Source: Leptospira andrefontaineae
GTDB lineage: Bacteria; Spirochaetota; Leptospiria; Leptospirales; Leptospiraceae
Direction of reading: 5' to 3'
Length of the DNA stretch: 64,000 nt
NCBI RefSeq assembly: GCF_004770105.1
Contig: NZ_RQEY01000005.1
Span: 496,001 to 560,000 of the forward strand
Part shown: positions 27,356-35,136 of the stretch, piece by piece
Numbering within the stretch: position 1 is the stretch's first letter
Layout: the number at the start of each line of letters is the position of its first letter
Position numbers and translations under genes: made by a program
Notes under the pieces: model-generated
Seen by the model: only the letters and a program-made list of their open reading frames with translations
Told to the model about the DNA's origin: nothing
Databases searched by the model: none

Positions 27356-28098
27356 GGATAATTTCTCCTGAGAAAGAAAATGTTCGCTGCCAGGTTCGCG
27401 GAGATAAAACTTAAAAAGTAAAGTGTATCCGAAATATCCAATATTCCCAAACGAAATGACTCAAAATGAGAAGATAAAGCGAATAAATACGCAAATGCGG
27501 AAGGCCCACCTCCGAAAAATTTCAGAACAGGCTGAGTTCCCAACAGAAAAAAGAAAAGGCAAACAAGAACAGTGAGAATATAAGAACTGATCTGGTCTCT
27601 TCCAAAAGAAGAAAGAAAGATCCCAAGGCTGATATAGGCTCCTCCGAGAAATATACAACCAAGGTAGCCTGCAAATACGATCCCTAAATCTAAATCTCCA
27701 AAAGCCCAGATAAAAAACGGGATAGAGGCGCTTAGACAAACGGTGGATCCTAAAAACGCCCAAGCTGCCAAAAACTTTGCGCCTACGATTTCCCATTTAG
27801 AGATTGGCAAAGTGAATAAGATCTCTAAACTTCCCGATTTTTTTTCTTCGGACCAAAGCCTCATTGTGATCGCAGGAACAAATACAACGAATAAAAGGGG
27901 AGTCCATACGAAATATTCTTCCATACCTGCAACTTTTCTATCCCAGAAAGAGCCTTCTCCCAATCCATAAAAGAATAAGAAGGAGGATAAGAATAGGTAA
28001 AGTATAGAGAAAACGTAGCCAATCGGTGTATTAAAATAACTAGCCCATTCTTTTTTAAAAACGGCGACGAGTCCTGGAGGCAGGTTGAGAAGTTTCAT
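27352..28098 (-). CDS. ABC-2 type permease (GldF-like)
   Basis: A 248-residue permease with six hydrophobic segments, the ABC-2 pattern. Family landmarks: FKKEWASYFNTPIGYVFSIL at the start, MRLWSEEKKSGSLEILFTLP (about 80-99), a conserved ABC-2 motif between segments, and SLGIFLSSFGRDQISSYIL. It pairs with the ATPase directly upstream (3 bases between) and the GldG protein downstream (4-base overlap). The substrate is unknown. Confidence 0.88.
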   Translation of the reverse strand: MKLLNLPPGLVAVFKKEWASYFNTPIGYVFSILYLFLSSFLFFYGLGEGSFWDRKVAGMEEYFVWTPLLFVVFVPAITMRLWSEEKKSGSLEILFTLPISKWEIVGAKFLAAWAFLGSTVCLSASIPFFIWAFGDLDLGIVFAGYLGCIFLGGAYISLGIFLSSFGRDQISSYILTVLVCLFFFLLGTQPVLKFFGGGPSAFAYLFALSSHFESFRLGILDISDTLYFLSFISANLAANIFFLRRNYP

Positions 28099-28101
28099 AT
28101 T

Positions 28102-29010
28102 TTAACCGGAAACCAGATCCTGGAAAACGGATTCTAAGGACTTTTGGGAAATCTTATATTCTAAAATTGGAAAGGATTCCTTTCGAAGGACCTCAAAAAT
28201 TTCCTCCGGTTTAAGAGAAGATTCCAATCTGAATTTGGTATATTCTCCTTCTTTTTCGGAAGAGAGAATTTGGATATTCTTACCTTCTAAAACTTTTCCC
28301 AAAATTTCCTTACTTATTTTAGCAGTTAGAAGGACAGAATCTGATCTTTTAAATTCAGAAACAGGAAGATCAGCAACTAAGTTTCCTTTATGTAAGACTA
28401 ATGCATGATCGCAAGTTTCTTCCACTTCTGAAAGGATATGAGTGGATAATAATACTATTTTATCTTTTCCTAAATTTCGGAGTACATCTCTGAAATGAGA
28501 AATTTGGATAGGATCTAAACCGGAGCTAGGTTCATCTAAAACGATCCAATCCGGATCATGGAGTAGTGCCCCAGCTAATGCCAATCTTTGTCTTGTACCT
28601 TTGGACAAAATTCCCGCTAAAGAAAAGGTTTGGGACCTTAAATCACAAATATCTAATACTTCTTTTTTTCTTTTTTTGAAAAAGGAAGTTTCCATCCCTC
28701 TTGCATTTCCTATAAAATCCAAATATTCTCCCACAGTCATATCCGGATAGATCGCTGAAGATTCCGGGAGGTAACCTAATCTTTGTTTTATAGTTTGTGG
28801 GTCTTTTTCTAAATAGACTCCGTCGAGAGATACGGAACCTTTATCCGGTTGTACAAATCCCGTGAGAATTCTGAGAGCAGTTGTTTTACCTGCACCATTA
28901 GGTCCTAGTAAACCTGTGATCCTATTTTTTGGAATGGAGAAATTCAGATTAGAAATCGCGACTTTTCCAAAATAGGATTTAGAAAGATCGGATACGTGAA
29001 GAGAGGCCAC
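28102..29010 (-). CDS. ABC transporter ATP-binding protein (GldA-like)
   Basis: A 302-residue ATPase. Walker A is GLLGPNGAGKTT (about 34-45), the Q-loop region is LPESSAIYP, the signature is LSKGTRQRLALAGALL (about 133-148), and Walker B is DWIVLDEPSSGLDP. A C-terminal DUF-type tail of about 90 residues follows, as in drug- or lipid-exporting ABC-2 ATPases. It heads the operon ATPase, permease, GldG-like and DUF4340. Confidence 0.9.
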   Translation of the reverse strand: MASLHVSDLSKSYFGKVAISNLNFSIPKNRITGLLGPNGAGKTTALRILTGFVQPDKGSVSLDGVYLEKDPQTIKQRLGYLPESSAIYPDMTVGEYLDFIGNARGMETSFFKKRKKEVLDICDLRSQTFSLAGILSKGTRQRLALAGALLHDPDWIVLDEPSSGLDPIQISHFRDVLRNLGKDKIVLLSTHILSEVEETCDHALVLHKGNLVADLPVSEFKRSDSVLLTAKISKEILGKVLEGKNIQILSSEKEGEYTKFRLESSLKPEEIFEVLRKESFPILEYKISQKSLESVFQDLVSG

Positions 29011-29061
29011 GAAAGTTATTCTTTCGGGCCTAAACGCCTATGCAACTTTTTTTCCCGGGAT

Positions 29062-29364
29062 TTATGCCTTGATGCGGAGCATTGTATCCACTTTGAATTT
29101 ACGAAGTACATCCATTAGAGTAGGTTGAAGATTCACCACCTCTAATTTCACTCCGAAATGATCCAAAAGGTTTCTAAGTGTGAGTAGTTTTGCAACACCG
29201 CTGGAAGTAATTTTTTTAGTTGGGGTCATGTCCAAGGTTAAGTTTTGGATATGTGCCCTGGAAGCCTGCTCCGAAATTTCATCAAAGACTTTTTCGTATC
29301 CGTCCAGAAGTTGATTTTCGAAACGAACGATTCCGTGTTTATTTTGTATCGTTAATTTGGCCAT
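29062..29364 (-). CDS. STAS-domain anti-sigma factor antagonist
   Basis: A 100-residue single STAS domain. The core pattern QNLTLDMTPTKKITSSGVAKLLTL (about 40-63, with the Ser-Ser-Gly where the SpoIIAA/RsbV phosphoserine sits) and LEVVNLQPTLMDVLRKFKVD (about 74-93) are characteristic. In partner switching it would bind an RsbW-type kinase (a candidate is at 16885) when dephosphorylated, freeing a sigma factor or other effector. No sigma gene is nearby. It stands between the ABC operon and the methyltransferase on the same strand. Confidence 0.83.
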   Translation of the reverse strand: MAKLTIQNKHGIVRFENQLLDGYEKVFDEISEQASRAHIQNLTLDMTPTKKITSSGVAKLLTLRNLLDHFGVKLEVVNLQPTLMDVLRKFKVDTMLRIKA

Positions 29365-29462
29365 AGGTAACAGCTTGTTTAATAAGATAGACTCTTAAAA
29401 CTCGAGCATCCCAACAATAAAACAGGGTAGGAACTCCAAGTCCTATTATCCAAACAAGCGGC

Positions 29463-30284
29463 TCAAATTTTTCGGCACATAAAATTCCAATAATTCGCCT
29501 TGGGAAAAATTTCCCAGGCCTCATAATCTGAGCCAATTCCTAGAATTTCGAGGCCTGAATTTTGTAGTAACTTCGACCAAGTTTCAAGCGGATAGGCCCT
29601 GTGAAAATGTTCCTCCAGCTCTGAAATCCCAGGCCCAGAAAATTCCAAACTGGTCTTTAAAACGGAAGTTTCCGGATCGAATTCGTTCTTCCAGACTAGT
29701 TTTGTCTTCCCATGGGTCTCTTTCAGGACCTTATTCTGAAAATTTTTTCGAAAATTTTCAGAGGTGCTTACATCAAAAAAGAAGACCCCATCCTTCTCCA
29801 AAACTTCCGAAACTTGGGCAAATACCTGGGAGAGTTCCTTTTCACTTTGGAAATAATTTAGAGTGTCATGCACTGAGAAAATCAGATCAAAAGACTTATT
29901 GAGTTTCGGGAAGGACTTAAGATCCCCTAATTTACGGACCCCTCTGATTTGCTCAGAATCGGCGATTTGAAGCATTTCAGGAGAATTATCGATTCCCCAA
30001 AGTTCTGTAGAAGAAGGTAGAAATTTCCAAATTTTGCAGGTGCCGCAACCCAAATCTAATGCGATTTTTGGGTGGATTTTTTGGGTTCCGATTTGGTAAG
30101 ATTCCAAAATCATCTTAGCCCAGTCACGATAAGGTGCCCTTTTCATGACCCCGTCGTAAATGCCCGCAAACGCCGTATACGGCCTTTTTTTGGGGATTGG
30201 AGAAATAATTCTTGATTTATTCCCCTGCTCGCGAGTATTCCTATCCATTTGATGCGACATAATTCTTTGAAGAGTTTTCTTCAT
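29463..30284 (-). CDS. SAM-dependent methyltransferase
   Basis: A 273-residue class I methyltransferase. The SAM-binding motif I is IALDLGCGTCKIWKFL (about 95-110), followed by LWGIDNSPEMLQIA and FDLIFSVHDTLNYFQS (motif III/IV region). The N-terminal YTAFAGIYDGVMKRAPYRDWA is common in this family. Several early Met codons (1, 9, 13) leave the start open; the one at 30248 (residue 13) is an alternative. Divergent from the coiled-coil gene only 24 bases away, so the two promoters overlap. Substrate unknown. Confidence 0.78.
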   Translation of the reverse strand: MKKTLQRIMSHQMDRNTREQGNKSRIISPIPKKRPYTAFAGIYDGVMKRAPYRDWAKMILESYQIGTQKIHPKIALDLGCGTCKIWKFLPSSTELWGIDNSPEMLQIADSEQIRGVRKLGDLKSFPKLNKSFDLIFSVHDTLNYFQSEKELSQVFAQVSEVLEKDGVFFFDVSTSENFRKNFQNKVLKETHGKTKLVWKNEFDPETSVLKTSLEFSGPGISELEEHFHRAYPLETWSKLLQNSGLEILGIGSDYEAWEIFPKANYWNFMCRKI

Positions 30285-30307
30285 CGAATCTTCGTGAAAC
30301 TCTAAGT

Positions 30308-33300
30308 ATGGGCCTAGAACTTCTTTTACCCTTTTTAGCCAGTGTAGGCATTACTATCCTCCTTCGCAGGATGGACAAGTCGAATTATAAGCTCAGCCAG
30401 ATCAAAAGATATACTGGCAAACTCCAGGAAGAATTACAAGAGATCGCCCTGGAAAAAATCCAATCCGTAAAAGATTCGGGAATAGAACTGGAGATCAGTT
30501 TAAAACAAACCAGAAAACTTGCGGAAGAGGTAAGAGGCCTTAATGAAGAATCCAGGCAGTTACTGGACACAATTCGCTCTAACCGGGATTTTTTAAACGC
30601 AGTTACATTAGATCTAAAAGAAGTAGTTCATCTTTCTTCCGATATTCGCCAAGAGTCCCAGTCCATCCAAGACGGATTACAAAGATTGGAACTTGGTAAA
30701 AAAGAAGTGTATGGGATCGGAAATCGTATCCAAGAGCTTCGCTCCGAGGCAGAAGTTTTACTCGAAGCATTCCAAGAAAAATTAAATTTCCGTTCCGATG
30801 ATATTCTACAATCCCTCGCTTCTAAAATTGTAGAGCTCGAAGGATTATTAGAAGTTAAAGCGGATCGTATCGAATCCGGTTTAGAAGAATTGGGAGAAGC
30901 TTTCCGCCAAAGATTAGAGGCTCAGACCAAATCATTATACCATGAAACAGTCGGGAAAGTGGACAATGCTCGTGAAGAAGTTCAGTCCCTTCTTGAATCC
31001 GTAAAAGTAAAAGAAGAAGATATAGATGCTAGAACTGATCGTATGCAGACTGCATTCTTATCCGTATCCGAAAAAATTGATCGTTTAGAAACCAGAGTGG
31101 ATGAGAAGGCCGAGCTTGCGGATCGTAAATTAGAAGAAACCTTCTCTCGTAATGAATCAGTCATTCGCCAAAAATACGATCAAGTATTAGAACAAGTAGT
31201 TCATTCTAAAGAAGCATTCTTAAACGGAGTTCGAATAGAGATCGAGGCAATTCGTAAAGAGATCGAAGGAATGAGTCTGGAAACTCTTACTAGACGTGAT
31301 GAGATCTTAAACGAAACCAGACGCCAAGCAGAAGGTATCAACGACTCCATCAATATATTCCAAGAAAAATATCTGGAAGCGGAAAACAAACTGCTTAAGC
31401 AGGCAGATTCTCGCAAAGCGGATCTGATGCGTCAGATAGATTCTTTCGAAGACGAATTCAATCGTATTTCCAGTAGTTTAAGAATAGAAGCGGAAGATCT
31501 AAGAAAGGAAATTCTTTCCGGATTAAAAGAATTCCATTCCGCTTTGGAATCTTCTCGTTCTGAAGAAGAACGAAAATCCAAGCTGAAACTGGACCAAGTC
31601 AGAGAGTCCCTGGAAGAAGAACTAAAAGTCCTGCAAAACTCTCAGGTGGAAAAATTCCGTGCCGATTGGGAAAATATTAAGGAACACGTTAAGGAGTATT
31701 CTTCTCAAATCTCTAATCGAATGAAAGAAATAGATGGTTCTGTAAAAGAACTGAAAGTTTCATTAGAAGAAGAAGTAGGCGCATTACATGCTTCTCACTC
31801 GGATCGTTTCCGTTCTGAATGGGATTCTATTAGAGAGAATGTAAAAATTTTCGACGTCCAGGTTTCTACCCGGATGAAAGAAATGGATTCTTATGTAAAA
31901 GATATCCGTGAAGCTCTCGAAGGAACCGCAGGCGATATTCTGGCAGAGGCGGAATCCAAGGTAAGCGAGATTGGACTCTCTATCGAAGATGAGTTCCGCA
32001 AAATAGACAGAAGATTCGAACACTTCTCTCGTTCCTGGGAAGAAGATGTACAATCCCAGAAAAATCATACCATGGATGCAATCCGTGGATTGGAAGAAAG
32101 ACTGGGACAGATCCATTTTAAAGGTGCAGAATATCTGGAAGAATTCTCCAAATCTTATGCGGAACAAAAAGATAAGATCGAAGAATTTGTATCTAAATAC
32201 AAGGCGAACTTCCAAAAAGAGGGAGATGAGGTCAGAGACGAACTTGTTTCTCGTTTTAAAGACCTAAAAGCCGACGCAATCACAAGTGTAGAAAACGTAA
32301 AAGTTGAATATTCTGCGGCAGGAGAAAGATTCGAAAATCTTCTGCGCAAGAACGAAAAACTTTTGGAAATGCAAGCGGAGAAGATCCGCACTTCTACCGA
32401 ATCCCAATTGGAAAAGGCAGGAGAGCAGGCAAGGGTCGTCCTAGACAAACTGAAAGAATCTGGCCAAGACTTCTTCGAAAGACAGGAAGAAAAAATAGAT
32501 CGTCTGAACGATACGATCGATTCCAAGATCAACAGACAATTGTCTGCGCTCTTGGATAAAGGCCAGATCCAACTCAGCCAATTGGAAGAAAGGATCGCAA
32601 AACATTTAGCCGACGTAAAACGACATCTGGAAGAAGCTTTAGATTCCGGTATCAAGGAAAGCGAAGGCCAGATGAAGGAATTCCAAAATCAGGTAAAATA
32701 TTTACTGAAAGAAACTGAAGAATCTTCGGAGGAATTCCTAAAAACTGGAAGAGAAGAATTCCAGAAGGCTCAAAAAGAATATCGTATTCTTCAAGTCGAT
32801 CTTCGCAAAGATCTATCAGAGATCCAGGATGCAAAACGTTCTCTATTCTCCGAGTTGGAAGAAGAAGCGGAAAAACTCCGTTCTTCCGTGGATGATATCT
32901 CTGAAAGGATTCTGGATGCAGAAAAACGTTCTGCACTCTTCTTAGATGTAAAAGAAATTATAGAACGTTCCGAGGAGTTTGTTTCCGAGATGAAAGAAGC
33001 TCTGGAAGATGCAAACCATACGGAAAAAACATACGAAGATCTGGATCAGAATTTAGTTCGGATCAAAAAAGTACAAGAAGATCTGGAAACTCGTATTTCT
33101 CAGGCAGAAGAGAGAAGTTCAGAAATTCTCTCGATAGAAGAAAAAGCAGAAGTCTTAAAAGAAGAATTCGAAAGAATTATGGAAGAATCTTCTCAATGGA
33201 ACGATACTCATCGTAAATTGGTCGAGGCAGGAGAAAGGGCATTCGAAATGGAATCCCGATTCTTGGATCTGGAAGACCGTTTAGGTAGAGTGGTATCGGT

Positions 33301-33889
33301 TAGAGAAGAGATCAAACAACTTGACCAAGATAGCCAAGGCCATAAAGAGAATTCATTCAAGTTAGCTCAAAAAATACGTGAGATGGAAAAAGAGATCTCC
33401 GTAATCGAAGCAAGAGAAAGAGAAGTCGCAGAAACTCTTAAGAAAACAGATGATAGACTCGAGACTCTTGCAGGCAGAAAAGAAGAGATACTTTCTGTAG
33501 AAGCTAAGTTCGATAAGATAGAAGACCTAATGTCAGAGTTAGGAGAGCGTCATAAACAGATCAGCACTCTTCAACAAAGATTAGATGATATGAAAGAAGG
33601 GGCTCTATCGGTTAAGGATGACCTAGAAGGTTTACTTTCCGAAGCGGAAGATACCTTCGAAAAACTTTCTACATTCATGGATGTGGTGCAAACCAATATG
33701 TCTAAGACCGGAGGGGGAAAATCCGGCAAGACTCAAGGCCAAGACCCCTTAGTAGCTAGAAAGAAAGCAACAGTGTTGAATTTATTTCATAATTTCCATT
33801 GGCAACCAGAGACGATCGCTGAAAAATTAGGCCTCGAAACTTCTTTGGTCCAAACTATCATTCAAAATGAGACGGTGAAAAAGGGATGA
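30308..33889 (+). CDS. scc: Giant coiled-coil protein, likely spirochaetal Scc
   Basis: An 1193-residue, almost wholly helical protein. An N-terminal hydrophobic segment (about 3-19, LELLLPFLASVGITILL) could anchor it to the membrane. About 1100 residues of heptad-rich coiled coil follow, charged with E, K, R and D and few helix breakers. A roughly 51-residue unit is repeated once (two copies starting at SLEEE near nucleotides 31607 and 31760). The C-terminal 45 residues form an HTH-like end (WQPETIAEKLGLETSLVQTI), like the DUF6115-type tails of other large proteins. Leptospira Scc has been reported as a filament-forming, nucleic-acid-binding coiled-coil protein; size, composition and genus fit, but I identify it from memory, so the symbol is tentative. 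Confidence 0.65.
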   Translation: MGLELLLPFLASVGITILLRRMDKSNYKLSQIKRYTGKLQEELQEIALEKIQSVKDSGIELEISLKQTRKLAEEVRGLNEESRQLLDTIRSNRDFLNAVTLDLKEVVHLSSDIRQESQSIQDGLQRLELGKKEVYGIGNRIQELRSEAEVLLEAFQEKLNFRSDDILQSLASKIVELEGLLEVKADRIESGLEELGEAFRQRLEAQTKSLYHETVGKVDNAREEVQSLLESVKVKEEDIDARTDRMQTAFLSVSEKIDRLETRVDEKAELADRKLEETFSRNESVIRQKYDQVLEQVVHSKEAFLNGVRIEIEAIRKEIEGMSLETLTRRDEILNETRRQAEGINDSINIFQEKYLEAENKLLKQADSRKADLMRQIDSFEDEFNRISSSLRIEAEDLRKEILSGLKEFHSALESSRSEEERKSKLKLDQVRESLEEELKVLQNSQVEKFRADWENIKEHVKEYSSQISNRMKEIDGSVKELKVSLEEEVGALHASHSDRFRSEWDSIRENVKIFDVQVSTRMKEMDSYVKDIREALEGTAGDILAEAESKVSEIGLSIEDEFRKIDRRFEHFSRSWEEDVQSQKNHTMDAIRGLEERLGQIHFKGAEYLEEFSKSYAEQKDKIEEFVSKYKANFQKEGDEVRDELVSRFKDLKADAITSVENVKVEYSAAGERFENLLRKNEKLLEMQAEKIRTSTESQLEKAGEQARVVLDKLKESGQDFFERQEEKIDRLNDTIDSKINRQLSALLDKGQIQLSQLEERIAKHLADVKRHLEEALDSGIKESEGQMKEFQNQVKYLLKETEESSEEFLKTGREEFQKAQKEYRILQVDLRKDLSEIQDAKRSLFSELEEEAEKLRSSVDDISERILDAEKRSALFLDVKEIIERSEEFVSEMKEALEDANHTEKTYEDLDQNLVRIKKVQEDLETRISQAEERSSEILSIEEKAEVLKEEFERIMEESSQWNDTHRKLVEAGERAFEMESRFLDLEDRLGRVVSVREEIKQLDQDSQGHKENSFKLAQKIREMEKEISVIEAREREVAETLKKTDDRLETLAGRKEEILSVEAKFDKIEDLMSELGERHKQISTLQQRLDDMKEGALSVKDDLEGLLSEAEDTFEKLSTFMDVVQTNMSKTGGGKSGKTQGQDPLVARKKATVLNLFHNFHWQPETIAEKLGLETSLVQTIIQNETVKKG

Positions 33890-34168
33890 TTTTTTTCTTG
33901 ACCCGAATGTTTTACCCCAATATGTCTCGTTCCCACTTGTATTATACGACATGCAAAAAATTTCATAGGGAGATCCTTTCGTTTTTAATAAAAAACTGAA
34001 ATTGTAGGGTAGCGTTCCGAAAATGATTCCTTTTTTCGAGGCGTCTGGAAACGTATCAAAGTAAATTTGACACGTTCCGGAAAAGTCTCGGGATGAAATA
34101 AGGAGAAGCTCCCAAAGCTCGTTCGTATGGTACAAAAAAAGAAAACTACTGTTAAGAGGAAGAATTCC
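33890..34168 (+). promoter_or_regulatory. Leader and possible promoter of the histone gene
   Basis: This spacer has a perfect -35 TTGACA at 34067-34072, but the best -10 (GATGAA, 34092) is poor and 19 bases away. A weaker TTGACC at 33898-33903 has TATGTC 17 bases on. An imperfect fold-back (GGAAACGT and ACGTTCC, 34048-34079) overlaps the TTGACA. Neither promoter is certain. The end includes AGAGGA at 34156-34161, a good ribosome site for the ATG at 34169. Confidence 0.4.
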
Positions 34169-34360
34169 ATGGCTCAAAGCGCTGAAAAGGATACCCTCAT
34201 CGTCGCAAGCAAGGTAAAAGCTTATATCAAATCTAAAGGCTTTATGACTTCCGGAGACGCGGTCGATGGCTTGAATGAAAAGTTATACGGACTGATCGAC
34301 GATGCTTTAAAACGTACCGAGGCGAACAAACGCACTACGGTTAGACCAACCGACTTCTAA
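34169..34360 (+). CDS. Bacterial histone-fold protein
   Basis: A 63-residue protein that aligns by eye with archaeal histones. The first helix and loop are KVKAYIKSKGFMTSGDAVDG; the central helix carries a heptad-like hydrophobic face (LNEKLYGLIDDALKRTEA); and the end NKRTTVRPTDF matches the archaeal AGRKTIKAEDI segment, including the Arg-x-Thr of the DNA-contacting loop 2. The third helix is reduced to a few residues, as in small bacterial histones such as Bdellovibrio Bd0055. The ATG at 34169 has the only good ribosome site; the in-frame ATG at 34127 would add a 14-residue basic leader (MVQKKKTTVKRKNS). It is 7 bases ahead of map. Probably a nucleoid protein binding DNA as a dimer; function is inferred from the fold. 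Confidence 0.8.
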   Translation: MAQSAEKDTLIVASKVKAYIKSKGFMTSGDAVDGLNEKLYGLIDDALKRTEANKRTTVRPTDF

Positions 34361-34367
34361 TCCATTC

Positions 34368-35123
34368 TTGATCTACATCAAGAACAAGACTGAAATCGAG
34401 AAAATGAGGGCGGCGGGCAAATTAGCCGCCGCGCTTCTGGACTATATATCCGGGTTTATTCAACCAGGTATAAGTACCCTTGCGATCAATGATCTCTGCG
34501 AAGAGTTCACTAAGAAAAATGGAGGCAAGTCGGCTCCATTAGGCTACAAGGGTTTTCCGAAATCGGTATGTACTTCTATCAACGAAGTCGTTTGCCATGG
34601 CATTCCAAAGGCAATTGATGTTCTGAAGGAAGGAGATATAGTCAACGTAGACGTGACTCCTATCGTAGATGGATATCATGGAGATAGTTCTCGTACTTTT
34701 ATCGTAGGCGGTAAAACTTCTCCGGAAGTAGAGCGTCTTGTTAAAGATGCAGAACGTGCCATGTGGGTTGGGATCGAACAGGTGAAACCTGGAAATCGTG
34801 TAAGCGATATCGCAAATGCGATTGATGATTACCTGACTCCTAAAGGATATGGGATCGTTAAAGATCTAATGGGCCACGGAATAGGAAGAGGTTTCCATGA
34901 AGAACCACAAATCCCTCATTACCGATCCGGCCGTAAACTAGCCAAACTCGAACCTGGAATGACGTTCACTATAGAACCAATGGTGAATTTAGGGACCTGG
35001 GAAGTGATCTTTTCTAAAAAGGATGGATGGACTGTGACTACAAGGGACGGAAAATGGTCCGCTCAGTTCGAACATACCATTCTAGTCACTGAAAAAGGCT
35101 ATGAAATTTTAACCCAAGCATAG
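34368..35123 (+). CDS. map: Methionine aminopeptidase type I
   Basis: Map removes the initiator Met from nascent proteins. The 251-residue length is normal for type Ia. Dinuclear metal ligands are visible: the two Asp in VDVTPIVDGYHGDSSRTF, His in GHGIGRGFHEEPQIPH, Glu in TIEPM and Glu in QFEHTILV. HG in VVCHGIPK is the substrate-side His region. The start is TTG, 7 bases after the histone-fold gene, so the two are in one operon; the histone is small with a small second residue (Ala), a fit Map substrate. Confidence 0.97.
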   Translation: MIYIKNKTEIEKMRAAGKLAAALLDYISGFIQPGISTLAINDLCEEFTKKNGGKSAPLGYKGFPKSVCTSINEVVCHGIPKAIDVLKEGDIVNVDVTPIVDGYHGDSSRTFIVGGKTSPEVERLVKDAERAMWVGIEQVKPGNRVSDIANAIDDYLTPKGYGIVKDLMGHGIGRGFHEEPQIPHYRSGRKLAKLEPGMTFTIEPMVNLGTWEVIFSKKDGWTVTTRDGKWSAQFEHTILVTEKGYEILTQA

Positions 35124-35136
35124 TAATCTGTCGTGC

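Noticed and set aside
29339..29536. Open frame between the STAS and methyltransferase genes
   Set aside because: It overlaps both genes in another frame and has no start signal.
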